A stretch of DNA of 64,000 nucleotides from NCBI RefSeq assembly GCF_042676245.1, contig NZ_JBHTKA010000001.1:1364001-1428000 (forward strand), given 5' to 3'. The DNA comes from Ohtaekwangia kribbensis. Lineage in GTDB: Bacteria; Bacteroidota; Bacteroidia; Cytophagales; Cyclobacteriaceae. Below are positions 22,755 to 31,039 of this stretch, piece by piece (the stretch's first letter is position 1; the number at the start of each line of letters is the position of its first letter). Below the pieces are notes generated by a model. That model worked only from the letters and a program-made list of their open reading frames with translations. It was not told where the DNA came from and did no database searches. The position numbers and the translations under genes were made by a program.

Positions 22755-23858
22755 TCAGGCATTGACCATCTCTTCTTCAAACACCGGGTAATCGGTATAG
22801 CCTTTTGCATTTGAAGAGTATAGTGTGCTGGCATCCAGTTTAATATTGAGCGGTAATCCTTTACTCAGGCGCTCTACTAAATCGGGATTGCTGATGAATG
22901 GTTTACCAAATGCTACCAGATCTGCGATGCCCGATGTGAGATCTTCCTCCGCACGGGATATAGTATATCCACCGGAAAGAATAAGGGTGTTGGTAAACTG
23001 TTCGCGAATGGTACGCTTCAATGTAAGCGGTACTTCGGGTGCACCACCGGCACTGTGATCCGCTATATGTATATACGCTATGCCGAGATCATTCAACTTC
23101 GTAGCCACATATGTATAGGTTTCATCAATCTCCGGATAGTTTGGCATATCGCCTGCTACACCGTATGGAGATATACGCACACCCACTCTATCTCTGCCGA
23201 TAGCATCGCCTACCGCTTCTGCTATTTCGAGTAACAGCCTGCTGCGTTTTTCAATGCTTCCACCATAATTATCGGTACGTCTGTTGGTGTGTGGTGATAA
23301 AAATTGTTCGAGTAAATATCCGTTGGCTGCGTGTAGTTCAATTCCGTCAAAGCCTGCTTCAATGGCGTTCAGCGCAGCGGTTATAAATTCAACAATAACT
23401 TCCTCTACCTGTCCTGCACTCATTCCCTGTGGTATCGGTAATTCTTTTTTGCCTTCCTGGTCAGTCCATATATGTCCATCAGCAGCGATGGGAGATGGTG
23501 CGAGTACGCGTGCACCTTTTGGTAAATTAAGTCCGTGTGCCATGCGACCTGCGTGCATTAGCTGTGCAAATATTTTTCCGCCTCTGCGGTGTACGGCTGC
23601 GGTTACCTGTTTCCAGGCATCTACCTGCTGTTCTGAAAAAATACCCGGCATGCGTGCATAGCCCAAACCGTTGGGTGAAGGAGAAACTCCTTCTGATATA
23701 ATCAACCCTGCAGATGCGCGTTGCTCATAATATGTCGCCATCAATTTGTTCGGCTTGTTGTCATGCGCACGGCTGCGTGTCATCGGAGCCATTACGAGAC
23801 GATTATTCAATGCTATACCTCCTAATTGATGAGCGGAAAATGCAGTTTTAGTATTCAT
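22755..23858 (-). CDS. nemA: Alkene reductase, Old Yellow Enzyme family (NemA-like)
   Basis: 367 residues from ATG 23856-23858 (MNTKTAFSAHQLGG). FMN-dependent Old Yellow Enzyme barrel: NRLVMAPMTRSRA with the conserved Thr near the flavin, QLMHAGRM, and the catalytic-site segment ELHAANGYLLEQFLSPHTNRRTDNYGGS (His-Ala-Ala-Asn and Tyr). The barrel closes with YIHIADHSAGG, LILSGGYT and DLVAFGKPFISNPDL. It reduces electron-poor alkenes, nitro esters and similar electrophiles with NADPH. An ArsR regulator lies 156 bp upstream on the same strand and both have the same 17-bp motif before their starts, so regulation by that protein is likely. The DoxX gene follows. Confidence 0.93.
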   Translation of the reverse strand: MNTKTAFSAHQLGGIALNNRLVMAPMTRSRAHDNKPNKLMATYYEQRASAGLIISEGVSPSPNGLGYARMPGIFSEQQVDAWKQVTAAVHRRGGKIFAQLMHAGRMAHGLNLPKGARVLAPSPIAADGHIWTDQEGKKELPIPQGMSAGQVEEVIVEFITAALNAIEAGFDGIELHAANGYLLEQFLSPHTNRRTDNYGGSIEKRSRLLLEIAEAVGDAIGRDRVGVRISPYGVAGDMPNYPEIDETYTYVATKLNDLGIAYIHIADHSAGGAPEVPLTLKRTIREQFTNTLILSGGYTISRAEEDLTSGIADLVAFGKPFISNPDLVERLSKGLPLNIKLDASTLYSSNAKGYTDYPVFEEEMVNA

Positions 23859-23886
23859 ATGCCAAGGGATTTTAATTAATACATTT

Positions 23887-23903
23887 AAATATTTCAATAC
23901 GTT
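23887..23903. promoter_or_regulatory. Candidate ArsR operator before nemA
   Basis: AAATATTTCAATACGTT lies 29-45 bp before the nemA start and matches the motif before arsR (24313-24329) at 15 of 17 positions. The AT-rich ATA...-type core is usual for ArsR/SmtB operators. Confidence 0.55.
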
Positions 23904-24014
23904 AATTTAAAAAAAGTGGCCGGTCAGGCCAGTTAAACTCTACAATGCGAAACGTTCTCGTTTAGTTCATCGATGCATTGAAATTCTTCAATATATTTTA
24001 TAAAAAAAATATAA

Positions 24015-24299
24015 CTACACGAATTTCAACTGGTTAATGCTTTGGGTGTACTCCTTCAACACCTTCTCGTTCAGAATATATTTATGGTTTCTACCCTCCT
24101 TTTCTGGCTCAATAAGACCGGCTTCGATCAATACTTTTAAGTGGTGACTTACAGAAGGCTGTGCCAGTTCGCTTTCTTCCTGTATTTGCGAACAGTGACC
24201 ACAACCACCCTTCTTGGAAATATGCTGAAGGATCTTGAGGCGATTACTATCTCCCAATGCCTTGGAGATCTTTTCGATTTGTTTTGTGCTCAGTGCCAT
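24015..24299 (-). CDS. ArsR family transcriptional regulator with a CxxC pair
   Basis: 94 residues from ATG 24297-24299 (MALSTKQIEKISKALG). Winged helix of the ArsR/SmtB type: ISKALGDSNRLKILQHI, then the recognition region SELAQPSVSHHLKVLIEAGLI and wing EPEKEGRNHKYIL. Cys33 and Cys36 (GGCGHCSQ) sit before the recognition helix; a CxxC at this place may sense metals or react with electrophiles. It lies upstream of nemA on the same strand. An autoregulatory loop that also controls the ene-reductase is the simplest reading, supported by the shared motif. Ligand not determined. Confidence 0.9.
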   Translation of the reverse strand: MALSTKQIEKISKALGDSNRLKILQHISKKGGCGHCSQIQEESELAQPSVSHHLKVLIEAGLIEPEKEGRNHKYILNEKVLKEYTQSINQLKFV

Positions 24300-24312
24300 C
24301 GCTAATAAATGC

Positions 24313-24329
24313 AAATATATCAATATGTT
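24313..24329. promoter_or_regulatory. Candidate ArsR operator before arsR
   Basis: AAATATATCAATATGTT lies 14-30 bp before the arsR start and is the partner of 23887-23903. Confidence 0.55.
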
Positions 24330-24334
24330 CTAAG

Positions 24335-24376
24335 TACACAAAGACACACAAAAAGGTTCAGCCACACGTATGCACA
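24335..24376. repeat. Degenerate short array, CACAAAGA type
   Basis: Loose 8-bp units such as ACACAAAG, ACACACAA and AGCCACAC, ending close to the 3' end of the ABC gene (24380). It is the weakest of the arrays listed and could be chance low complexity. Confidence 0.4.
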
Positions 24377-24379
24377 CTA

Positions 24380-25768
24380 TTAACGCTGCAAATGCAATCG
24401 TTGCTTCGTCCAACGGGCAATGTCCTGCTCATAATGTGTGATCAGCACCAGCGTAGTGTCTTCGTGCAGATGCTCCTGTAAATATTGACTCACGCGATCT
24501 TTCGTATTGGTGTCCAGAAACTGAAAAGGTTCGTCCAGCAAAATCAATTCTTTATCGGACAGCAGACTCAACATAATGAGCGTTAACTGCAGCTGTCCCG
24601 ATGAAAGTTGCTTAACCGGCTTTGCTATAAATGACTGTGCATCGAAAAAGGCAATGACACGCTCCAGTGCCGCAACGCTCATGGTCTTTTGCTGCCCCAG
24701 CATATATTCTTTTACCGTCATGGTAATGTGCTGAGGATTCAGATAACTGATCAGCTCTGGCCCCAGGTAATTAATGCGGTTCTTGATGTCCCAAATGGAC
24801 TCACCACTCCCTCTGCGCTTGCCAAACAAATATACCTTCTGACTATAAGCCATCGGGTGATCGGCAAAGATGAGACTGAACAACGTGGTTTTACCAGAAC
24901 CGTTTCGTCCGGTTAGCGCCCAACGTTCACCGGCATAAATTTTCCAGTTAAGGTTGCTGATGATTTCCTTCTCGCCATAGCGAATGGTAACATTCTTCAT
25001 TTCGGCAACAGGCGTACCCGAGCCGTTTGTATAGCTATATATAGTATCGTTTGGAATGACCGAAGCCGGCTGATGCCTGACTTCTTCTTCCGAAACAATT
25101 TTGAATTGATTGAGTACAAGTTTTCGGTTTATTACAGCAGGCAGGTGATGTTCATGATCTACCAGCACAACCTGTATACCATACGTAATGGCGAGATGAT
25201 CCATAAAAACTATCAGATCATTACGGCTGGCGTGATCCAATCCTTCGAACGGGTAATCGAACAGCAATACTTTTGGCAAGTCGCGCACGAGGTTTTTAAG
25301 AATCAGCACCTTCTTGAGCTGACCGTTGGAGAGCCTTGTTACTTCAATGTCCAATAACCCATCGATGTTGAAGCTTGGCGGAAAATCGAGCGCATGCAGT
25401 CTCGCCACATCATCGCCAAACAGATCGCGCACCCGCGGAATACGTTCATCTCCTATACTATAGTAACGCTGCTGATAAAACAACTCGTGGTGCTGCAGGA
25501 ATGTTTGAATGGCATGTGCAGGAATATAGTGCACGTTTTGTTTCCGCTGAATAAACCGTTCATCCCATGTATTGCCGTTCACAAAATCATATACCACTTC
25601 ACCGTGCGCTGCGTGTGCGTTACCGGCTATAAGTTCCAGCAATATAGTTTTTCCACTACCGTTGGGCCCCGCTATAACCCAATGTTCGTTCGGTTTTATA
25701 GTCCAATTGAGAGTCTCAAATAAACGCCTGCCGTTCTTTACAACCTCTACATTCCTCAGTTCTATCAT
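24380..25768 (-). CDS. Tandem ABC ATP-binding protein (ModF/PhrA-like)
   Basis: 462 residues with two complete ABC ATPase halves and no membrane domain. First half: GPNGSGKTILLELIAG, then LSNGQLKKVLILKNL and LFDYPFEGLDH. Second half: GRNGSGKTTLFSLIF, then LSSGQLQLTLIMLSL and ILLDEPFQFLDT. This is the ModF/PhrA-type ('photorepair protein') arrangement rather than an ABC-F translation factor, because the linker lacks the ABC-F signature. The partner is unknown; E. coli ModF has no settled role. A promoter was not identified, and the gene ends beside a weak repeat array (24335-24376). Confidence 0.88.
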   Translation of the reverse strand: MIELRNVEVVKNGRRLFETLNWTIKPNEHWVIAGPNGSGKTILLELIAGNAHAAHGEVVYDFVNGNTWDERFIQRKQNVHYIPAHAIQTFLQHHELFYQQRYYSIGDERIPRVRDLFGDDVARLHALDFPPSFNIDGLLDIEVTRLSNGQLKKVLILKNLVRDLPKVLLFDYPFEGLDHASRNDLIVFMDHLAITYGIQVVLVDHEHHLPAVINRKLVLNQFKIVSEEEVRHQPASVIPNDTIYSYTNGSGTPVAEMKNVTIRYGEKEIISNLNWKIYAGERWALTGRNGSGKTTLFSLIFADHPMAYSQKVYLFGKRRGSGESIWDIKNRINYLGPELISYLNPQHITMTVKEYMLGQQKTMSVAALERVIAFFDAQSFIAKPVKQLSSGQLQLTLIMLSLLSDKELILLDEPFQFLDTNTKDRVSQYLQEHLHEDTTLVLITHYEQDIARWTKQRLHLQR

Positions 25769-25925
25769 GGAAGCAAAACTAATCGCCCTTCTGAAAATAG
25801 AAAGAATTATAGTGCATTAATCCATGAAATGCAGGCACATAAATTTAGAATATACGTATACTACATAACTATAGCTTACTAAATAAGCCCTGTCGGGTAT
25901 AGGGTATACCACTATAAATGCAAAC

Positions 25926-25954
25926 GAAATACGGCTTTCTGGTATCCGTATTTC
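25926..25954. repeat. 9-bp inverted repeat in an otherwise empty 285-bp gap
   Basis: GAAATACGG (25926-25934) and CCGTATTTC (25946-25954) are reverse complements. No T tract follows, so it is more likely regulatory or chance than a terminator. The rest of 25769-26053 shows no gene. Confidence 0.35.
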
Positions 25955-26053
25955 AAATGCTGTTATAACAGATGAATAAGTTATGAAAGCTTCTTCACAA
26001 GCTTGTCATAAAGTACTAAATTGACCACGCTCTTACCGTTACCCCTACCAGTC

Positions 26054-26266
26054 ATGGAAAACGAAAAACTGGAGTTCTTTAAACTTGATGAGATAGACCG
26101 CAAAGTTTTACTCTGGCTCCTTGCGCATGTCCCTCAAAAATCCGTTACAGCCTGGATTGACTATATAGCTACTGAATATCGCCTGAGTAAATCGATTCAC
26201 ATCAATGCCGATTTACTATTAGCCGAGATGCAGGACGAAATACTTCAAAAGCCTGATGAACTATAA
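26054..26266 (+). CDS. Small hypothetical protein
   Basis: 70 residues from ATG 26054 (MENEKLEFFKLDEIDRKVLLWL); an earlier in-frame start exists at 26021. The sequence is a single acidic helical protein (LLWLLAHVPQKSVTAWIDYIATEYRLSKSIHINADLLLAEMQDEILQ). I do not recognise a family and see no membrane segment or motif. A GyrI-like gene follows on the same strand 104 bp later. Codon pattern (GCC/ATT/CAT mix) is like that of neighbours, so I consider it coding with moderate confidence. Confidence 0.5.
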   Translation: MENEKLEFFKLDEIDRKVLLWLLAHVPQKSVTAWIDYIATEYRLSKSIHINADLLLAEMQDEILQKPDEL

Positions 26267-26369
26267 GTGGATTTGCTTTCACATTGTTTCTTAAAATTAT
26301 TTTAACTCCCATACCTCAACTGACATAGTGTTGTCACCGGGTGAGATTCACTTTGTGCAAAAACAACGT

Positions 26370-26993
26370 ATGGAAAAGTTAGACCTCACTAAAAAGTTTA
26401 AATCCTATTATACTGCCAAGCAACAACCAGAAATTATAGAACTCCCATCTGTACCATACCTGACAATAACCGGTAAAGGAGATCCCTCCTCGCGCGCATT
26501 TGCAGACAAACTGGAGACGCTATACCCGGTTGCGTATGCGATAAAGTTTATGGCAAAAGCAACGGCACACGATTTTACAGTGCCCAAACTCGAAGGACTG
26601 TGGTGGTTTGATGACGAACGCTTTGGAACACTAACCATGGAGGAAGCTCCACTACGTATACCACGTGACGAATGGTACTGGCGTTTACTGATACGCATGC
26701 CTGACTTTGTCACTGAAGCGATGGTGGAAGAAGCTAAAGCAACGGTATCGAAAAAGAAAAATATACCCAGCGTAGCAGAGACATCTTTATATACTTTAGC
26801 CGAAGGCAAAGTGCTTCAAATGTTGCATGTAGGACCGTTCGATCGGGAACCTGAAACTTTACTGCAAATGCAAAAGTTTATAGAAAAACATAACCTGAAG
26901 AAAAACGGCCTCCACCACGAAATATACCTTTCAGATTTCAGAAAGACAGCACCGGAAAAACTCAAAACTATTTTACGCGAGCCGGTGAAGTGA
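26370..26993 (+). CDS. GyrI-like domain protein (long form)
   Basis: 207 residues from ATG 26370 (MEKLDLTKKFKSYYTAKQQP). The signature LPSVPYLTITGKGDPSSRAF, then AIKFMAKATAHDFTVPKLEGLWWF and LLIRMPDFVTEAM, and a closing KVLQMLHVGPFDREPETLLQMQKFI, match the 'GyrI-like domain-containing protein' family of about 200 residues. Proteins of this group lack a DNA-binding domain and are thought to bind small molecules. The downstream terminator at 27008-27047 and a promoter gap upstream suggest a single-gene unit. Ligand and partner unknown. Confidence 0.85.
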   Translation: MEKLDLTKKFKSYYTAKQQPEIIELPSVPYLTITGKGDPSSRAFADKLETLYPVAYAIKFMAKATAHDFTVPKLEGLWWFDDERFGTLTMEEAPLRIPRDEWYWRLLIRMPDFVTEAMVEEAKATVSKKKNIPSVAETSLYTLAEGKVLQMLHVGPFDREPETLLQMQKFIEKHNLKKNGLHHEIYLSDFRKTAPEKLKTILREPVK

Positions 26994-27007
26994 TATCAAT
27001 AAAAAAT

Positions 27008-27047
27008 GTCACGAACGTATAGTATATATGGCCGTGACGTTTTTCTT
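27008..27047 (+). terminator. Terminator of the long GyrI-like gene
   Basis: Stem GTCACG (27008-27013) / CGTGAC (27033-27038) with an AT-rich loop, then GTTTTTCTT. Confidence 0.65.
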
Positions 27048-27050
27048 TTG

Positions 27051-27118
27051 CCGCAGATATAGCAGATTGGCGCAGAGGTTAAATGCGAATCTCCTGCATA
27101 TATCTGCAATTTCCGCGG
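27051..27118. repeat. Inverted pair of degenerate short arrays, CGCAGAT family
   Basis: Left side: CCGCAGAT, ATAGCAGA, TTGGCGCA, GAGG. Right side, inverted: CTCCTGCA, TATATCTG, CAATTTCC, GCGG. The unit is about 8 bp. The right end is 14 bp from the stop of the convergent alpha/beta hydrolase gene. Confidence 0.65.
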
Positions 27119-27131
27119 GGATGAACTTTCC

Positions 27132-28040
27132 CTACACTGTTCTATTTTCAATGAAGTTCAGGCAAGTTGCAATAACCTCTTCATCTCGCAGAATACGCGT
27201 GTGTCCTAAAGTAGATGTGATTTTAACTGTAGCTCGCGGATACGCTTCGTATAGTCGCTGTGCATTCTGCATCGAGGCTTCCTTGTCATGTTCATCGTGG
27301 ATGATGAGCCAGTCTATACTCTGATCTAACTGCTGCGCGAAATGCGAAGCCATCAACTCATGGAACGGGCGTTGAAATGTTTTCAGGATATGAGCTTTCA
27401 ACTTTTCCTCAGCCTTTGCGGAGCCGTTGATGCGCAGTGCAAATTCGTGGATGATCTCATCACCGATAGAAGGCGTAGCAATGGTTATTACCGTTTGCGT
27501 TTTTATACCTTCCGCCAACGCAAATATAGCAGCAGCGCCCCCTATAGAATGTGCAACGATGGCACGAAACGCTCCGGCCCTTTTTTCAAGTTGAAGAATA
27601 GCATCCCTGAACTGGAAGATATTGGTTCGATTACCTTTGGAGTTTCCGTGTGCAGGTGCATCAAACGCTATAACCTGGTAACCGCGATCGGTTAAATACA
27701 GAACAAAATTTCTGAATTGAGAAGCGCGACCAGCCCAACCGTGTACGAGCAGAACAGCAGGCCCGGTTCCCCAGGTATATACTTCTATTGGCACATCTCC
27801 TATATATAGTTTTGATCGTTGTGCCTGCTGTAACACTTCACGTTCAACCTGTGGTATAGTATACCGTGGCGGACTAAAGAACAAATCCACAAACCAGTTG
27901 TGTGCATAGCGAGGCGCGATCATCTCCAGTCGCGGCAACGTCCAGCGGATAAAGCGTATAGCCAGGGGGATGTGAAATTTCTTTTTAGCTGATGTCGCTG
28001 CAGATCGGTTCACCACGGTATTGTTCATCACAGTCTCCAT
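27132..28040 (-). CDS. Alpha/beta hydrolase family protein
   Basis: 302 residues. After a basic N-terminal part that may associate with membrane (IPLAIRFIRWTLPRLEMI), the alpha/beta core shows AVLLVHGWAGRASQFR (oxyanion strand/His-Gly), the nucleophile elbow AHSIGGAAAIFAL (Ser), an acid in WLIIHDEHDKE and His in STLGHTRIL. The reaction class is esterase, lipase or related; the substrate cannot be told. The gene lies 3 bp after the stop of the secreted protein at 28044, so the two form an operon. The start could also be the second Met (28028). Confidence 0.9.
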   Translation of the reverse strand: METVMNNTVVNRSAATSAKKKFHIPLAIRFIRWTLPRLEMIAPRYAHNWFVDLFFSPPRYTIPQVEREVLQQAQRSKLYIGDVPIEVYTWGTGPAVLLVHGWAGRASQFRNFVLYLTDRGYQVIAFDAPAHGNSKGNRTNIFQFRDAILQLEKRAGAFRAIVAHSIGGAAAIFALAEGIKTQTVITIATPSIGDEIIHEFALRINGSAKAEEKLKAHILKTFQRPFHELMASHFAQQLDQSIDWLIIHDEHDKEASMQNAQRLYEAYPRATVKITSTLGHTRILRDEEVIATCLNFIENRTV

Positions 28041-28043
28041 GCA

Positions 28044-28421
28044 TTATATGATCTTGAGTTTTACAATAACACCTTTTGTCTTGTTGTGAATGGTACAATT
28101 CATAATGACCTGGTACGTACCGGGCGTTACCTGCGCTGTTGTAGTGATAACCGCTGCATAATCAGATTCGTTCTGTGCATCGTAACGAATCGTTATACCT
28201 TCCGGAAGTGATGATGCAACACGAAACGATGCTTCCGACTTTTGAAAATTCTTCGACCGCATGATCTGCAGATTTATTTTCCCGGTGCTGCCGGCAGCAA
28301 TGTCTACAGCCTGCGCATCGGCATGTACTGTAAATTCTTTTTTGGGTATCTCAACACTACTCTGCGCGATGGCATAGAACGAGGTGAAGCAAAGCAACAT
28401 TATTAATCCAACCTGTTTCAT
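28044..28421 (-). CDS. Small secreted protein with an Ig-like fold
   Basis: 125 residues. Signal peptide MKQVGLIMLLCFTSFYAIAQ. The mature part reads as a beta-sandwich: SVEIPKKEFTVHADAQAVDIAAGSTGKINLQIMRSKNF, then RVASSLPEGITIRY and the closing TPGTYQVIMNCTIHNKTKGVIVKLKII. This is the outline of NEW3/Ig-like bacterial extracytoplasmic modules. There is no catalytic motif. It shares an operon with the alpha/beta hydrolase and lies divergent to a MerR regulator, with MerR-type sites in between (28468-28571). Function is unknown; a chaperone or ligand-binding role is a guess. Confidence 0.75.
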   Translation of the reverse strand: MKQVGLIMLLCFTSFYAIAQSSVEIPKKEFTVHADAQAVDIAAGSTGKINLQIMRSKNFQKSEASFRVASSLPEGITIRYDAQNESDYAAVITTTAQVTPGTYQVIMNCTIHNKTKGVIVKLKII

Positions 28422-28467
28422 GATCTTTTTTGTTTAAGCATTTAGAAAATTGATTTCGTACAACGAA

Positions 28468-28497
28468 GGTATAGCGTAGAGTATAGTCGACTGTCAA
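28468..28497 (-). promoter_or_regulatory. MerR-type promoter of the secreted-protein/hydrolase operon
   Basis: On the minus strand TTGACA (28497-28492) and TATACC (28473-28468) are separated by 18 bp. The spacer contains the dyad-like TCGACTATACTCTA, which places the regulator site between -35 and -10, as in MerR-activated promoters. Confidence 0.55.
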
Positions 28498-28557
28498 GAG
28501 GAAATGCATGGTTTATTTTCGAAGGATGTATTAATTTTAAAGTATCAAACACAACCA

Positions 28558-28571
28558 TAGAGTATACTCTA
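28558..28571. promoter_or_regulatory. Perfect 14-bp palindrome before the MerR gene
   Basis: TAGAGTATACTCTA matches the MerR-family core GAGT-N2-ACTC and lies 21-34 bp before the MerR start codon. A related site (TAGAGTATAGTCGA, 28477-28490; the two agree at 12 of 14 positions) lies in the divergent promoter. Confidence 0.6.
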
Positions 28572-28591
28572 CACTCGTTAAACAGTTGCTT

Positions 28592-29002
28592 ATGCTGATT
28601 GGTGAACTTGCACAAAAGACAAATCTGTCCAGACACACGATCCGGTTCTATGAGAAACTCGGGTTGATACAAGTGCCTGAGCAATCGAGACGTAAAAACA
28701 ATTACAAGGAGTATCCGGAAGAAACGCTTAGTCGCATTACCGCCATTAAAGAAATTACGGCCCGAGGGTTTACACTGAAAGAAGCGCGCGGCATCATCAC
28801 CTTGATAAACGATGGATCACTGGACCCTAAACGCGCCAAGAAGTATCTTGAAAAAAAACTCAAACTTGTTCAGGAGCAACTGGACGAGCTGGCGCGCACA
28901 AAAAATAATTTACTGATCATGATCGATCAATGCGAAACCGGTGTATGCGATGTAACACGGCTGGTACGCGGCAAAGTGAATGGCGTAAAGAAGGAGAAAT
29001 AA
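28592..29002 (+). CDS. MerR family transcriptional regulator
   Basis: 136 residues from ATG 28592 (MLIGELAQKTNLSRHTIRFYEKLGLI). MerR-type winged helix (residues 1-70) with RFYEKLGLI and a basic wing (SRRKNNYKEY), then a dimerisation coiled coil (about 80-112), and a C-terminal effector loop with Cys114 and Cys119 (QCETGVCDV). The Cys pair position resembles CueR-like metal or thiol sensors, but the ligand is unknown. It is divergent from the secreted-protein/hydrolase operon and has MerR-type sites on both sides of the shared promoter region, so it probably controls both itself and that operon. Confidence 0.9.
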   Translation: MLIGELAQKTNLSRHTIRFYEKLGLIQVPEQSRRKNNYKEYPEETLSRITAIKEITARGFTLKEARGIITLINDGSLDPKRAKKYLEKKLKLVQEQLDELARTKNNLLIMIDQCETGVCDVTRLVRGKVNGVKKEK

Positions 29003-29033
29003 AAAAAGCCAGCCTGCTCTGGAACAGACTGGC
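29001..29033 (-). terminator. Terminator after the TerB-like gene
   Basis: Stem GCCAG-CCTG (29008-29016) / CAG-A-CTGGC (29025-29033) with one mismatch. The A run (29001-29007) is a U tract on the minus strand. Confidence 0.7.
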
Positions 29034-29065
29034 CTCACAACTTGAGGATGGGCTCCCTGCGTTAA

Positions 29066-29494
29066 TTATCCGTTCTCACACTCGCGTGTAAAACTCACAA
29101 ACTCTTTCCATTCTTCTACCGAAGGAACTCCTTCCTGGAACATCGCCATTAATTGATTCACGATCTCCGGCTGCAAATGCAATGCCTCGATTATCGTCAT
29201 CATAAATTCGGTTTCATACTCCGTAACTTCATTGTCGATGTGTACGATCTGCATGAGATCGTATACCAAATCCATTCGGTTGTTCATTGATTCAGGTAAG
29301 AAAATCTCACAATTTCCCGGGCTTTCAACCAGCTCACTTACCTGCCATACTTTCAAGCCGCGCTTCGCTCCGATCTTTTGGATCAGGGTTCTTTCCTCTT
29401 CATCAAGCTTTCCATCCAGGGAAGCCAGACAGATCAGGTTACGCATGTAATTACGCTTGTAACTTGATCGTTGATGTTCAAAAAAAGTCGTCAT
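29066..29494 (-). CDS. TerB-like protein
   Basis: 142 residues, all helical and acidic. The segment RNLICLASLDGKLDEEERTLIQKIGAKRGL with Asp-Gly-x-(hydrophobic)-x-x-Glu-Glu is the TerB core motif; a second copy-like region is YDLMQIVHIDNEVTEYETEFMMTIIEALHL. TerB folds bind metal ions between such acidic motifs; in tellurite-resistance systems they act with other Ter proteins, which are absent here, so a stand-alone stress-related role is only a guess. No signal peptide. Monocistronic; terminator at 29001-29033. Confidence 0.75.
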   Translation of the reverse strand: MTTFFEHQRSSYKRNYMRNLICLASLDGKLDEEERTLIQKIGAKRGLKVWQVSELVESPGNCEIFLPESMNNRMDLVYDLMQIVHIDNEVTEYETEFMMTIIEALHLQPEIVNQLMAMFQEGVPSVEEWKEFVSFTRECENG

Positions 29495-29699
29495 AGCTAA
29501 TGAATCTTACCTCAACATTTACAAATGCAGGTCCAGATAGAGCGAATGCTCGCGTGCCAACGATATTTTTTTCGGATACTTTGTTTCTGTCTCAAAATCA
29601 AAGATTACAACAGTGCACGGATGGCGGTAATTAGAAGTGTATAGTCTGGTATATATTCAAAATGGGAATTTCTTTTCTAAAAATATACCATCTCGCGAA

Positions 29700-30998
29700 T
29701 TATCTAAGCAGGTCGATGAGTGTTCGTGTAATTCCTCTGCGCGAATATTCGGTGAAGCCGGCAGGCTGTGCCACTGACTCGCCTTGTTGCCATGTCTCAA
29801 ATTTCTGAAGCAGGAATGTATTTATAGCGGCAGTCTTTTCGCCATCGATCATCGCTCCGGCTCCTGTAGTCTTCAGCAATGCAGCAGCATCACCATACTC
29901 GGGACCAACACCCAACACGGGCAGTCCTGTGGCGAGATACTCGAATAACTTTCCGGGTAAAAATCCTTCACCATCTTTGTAGCCCGTCAGCACCAGCAAG
30001 AGTATAGCAGACTCGCCATAGCATTTCATCAGTTGCTTGTGTGGAATGGTGGAGGTAAACGTAGTGATACCTTTCAACACGTCATCGTTCAAAACAAACG
30101 CACGGAAATCCGGATGCACCTCACCAACAAAATCAACCTGCACGGCAGCCCGAAATGCAGTATGCTCTTGAGACAATGCTTTCACTGCGAGCATGAATGG
30201 GCGCGGGTCACATTTCTCATTTACAATACCGGCATGACGAATAATAAACCGCTCATGCCTTTGAACCACCAGGTTTTTAAAGTCATCTTCATCAAAACCA
30301 TTGGTGAGTAACTGTACTTTTCTACCCGACAACTTTTCAAACTTGCGTACATAGAAGGGTGTTATGGTAATTACTTCATCAGCCGTGCGCATTACCTGTG
30401 CTTCGAGTTTTTTATGAAAGCTACGCGCGATCGATCCAACCATAAGACTATCCAACAAACCCCAGTCACTCCACGGATCACGAAAGTCTGCAAACCATTT
30501 CAGAGTTGGTTGCTTCTGTTTTAGTTTAAGACCGATGAGGTGTACACTATGAGGCGGACCAGTGGTGATGATCGTATGTATATCATTCTCCTGCAGGTAA
30601 CGCAGCAGAAATTTTACCGAAGGCTTTACCCAAAACACACGCGGATCGGGTATAAAAAAATTCCCGCGTATCCACGTGCTGATCTTCTGAAAGAGCGATT
30701 TCTTTTTACCCGATACAAGATCCGTTGGCTTGGCCGATTTTTTACTGCCGAGTAATCCGGATAGTTTAAAGAATGCTTCATAAGGTTCCCATATCGGAAA
30801 GTGAATTACGTTGGCTTCGGCAGGTATATCTTTCAACAACGATTCATCTCGAATGGCAAACGATGGATTCTCCGGAGTAAATACATAGGGCTTCCATCCG
30901 AAAGAAGGTAAATACTTTACAAACTTCAGCCAACGTTGCACACCACTCCCTCCGCTCGGTGGCCAGTAATAGGTTATGATCAATACTTTCTTTTCCAT
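29700..30998 (-). CDS. Glycosyltransferase (GT4-like), cytoplasmic
   Basis: 432 residues. GT-B fold: the N-terminal domain starts with KVLIITYYWPPSGGSGVQRWLKFVKYL (nucleotide-free acceptor side, glycine-rich loop) and FADFRDPWSDW. The C-terminal domain carries the donor-binding end with FIRHAGIVNEKCDPRPFMLAVKAL, then PGKLFEYLATGLPVLGVGPEYGDAAALLK with the E-x7-E-like motif. Wall or capsule polysaccharide assembly is the usual role; the sugar and acceptor are unknown. It stands downstream of miaA on the same strand; no other polysaccharide gene is near. Length is normal for the class. Confidence 0.88.
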   Translation of the reverse strand: MEKKVLIITYYWPPSGGSGVQRWLKFVKYLPSFGWKPYVFTPENPSFAIRDESLLKDIPAEANVIHFPIWEPYEAFFKLSGLLGSKKSAKPTDLVSGKKKSLFQKISTWIRGNFFIPDPRVFWVKPSVKFLLRYLQENDIHTIITTGPPHSVHLIGLKLKQKQPTLKWFADFRDPWSDWGLLDSLMVGSIARSFHKKLEAQVMRTADEVITITPFYVRKFEKLSGRKVQLLTNGFDEDDFKNLVVQRHERFIIRHAGIVNEKCDPRPFMLAVKALSQEHTAFRAAVQVDFVGEVHPDFRAFVLNDDVLKGITTFTSTIPHKQLMKCYGESAILLLVLTGYKDGEGFLPGKLFEYLATGLPVLGVGPEYGDAAALLKTTGAGAMIDGEKTAAINTFLLQKFETWQQGESVAQPAGFTEYSRRGITRTLIDLLR

Positions 30999-31039
30999 GT
31001 AACTTCCGGAACGTGTGCTTTAACTAATATATACTTCTG

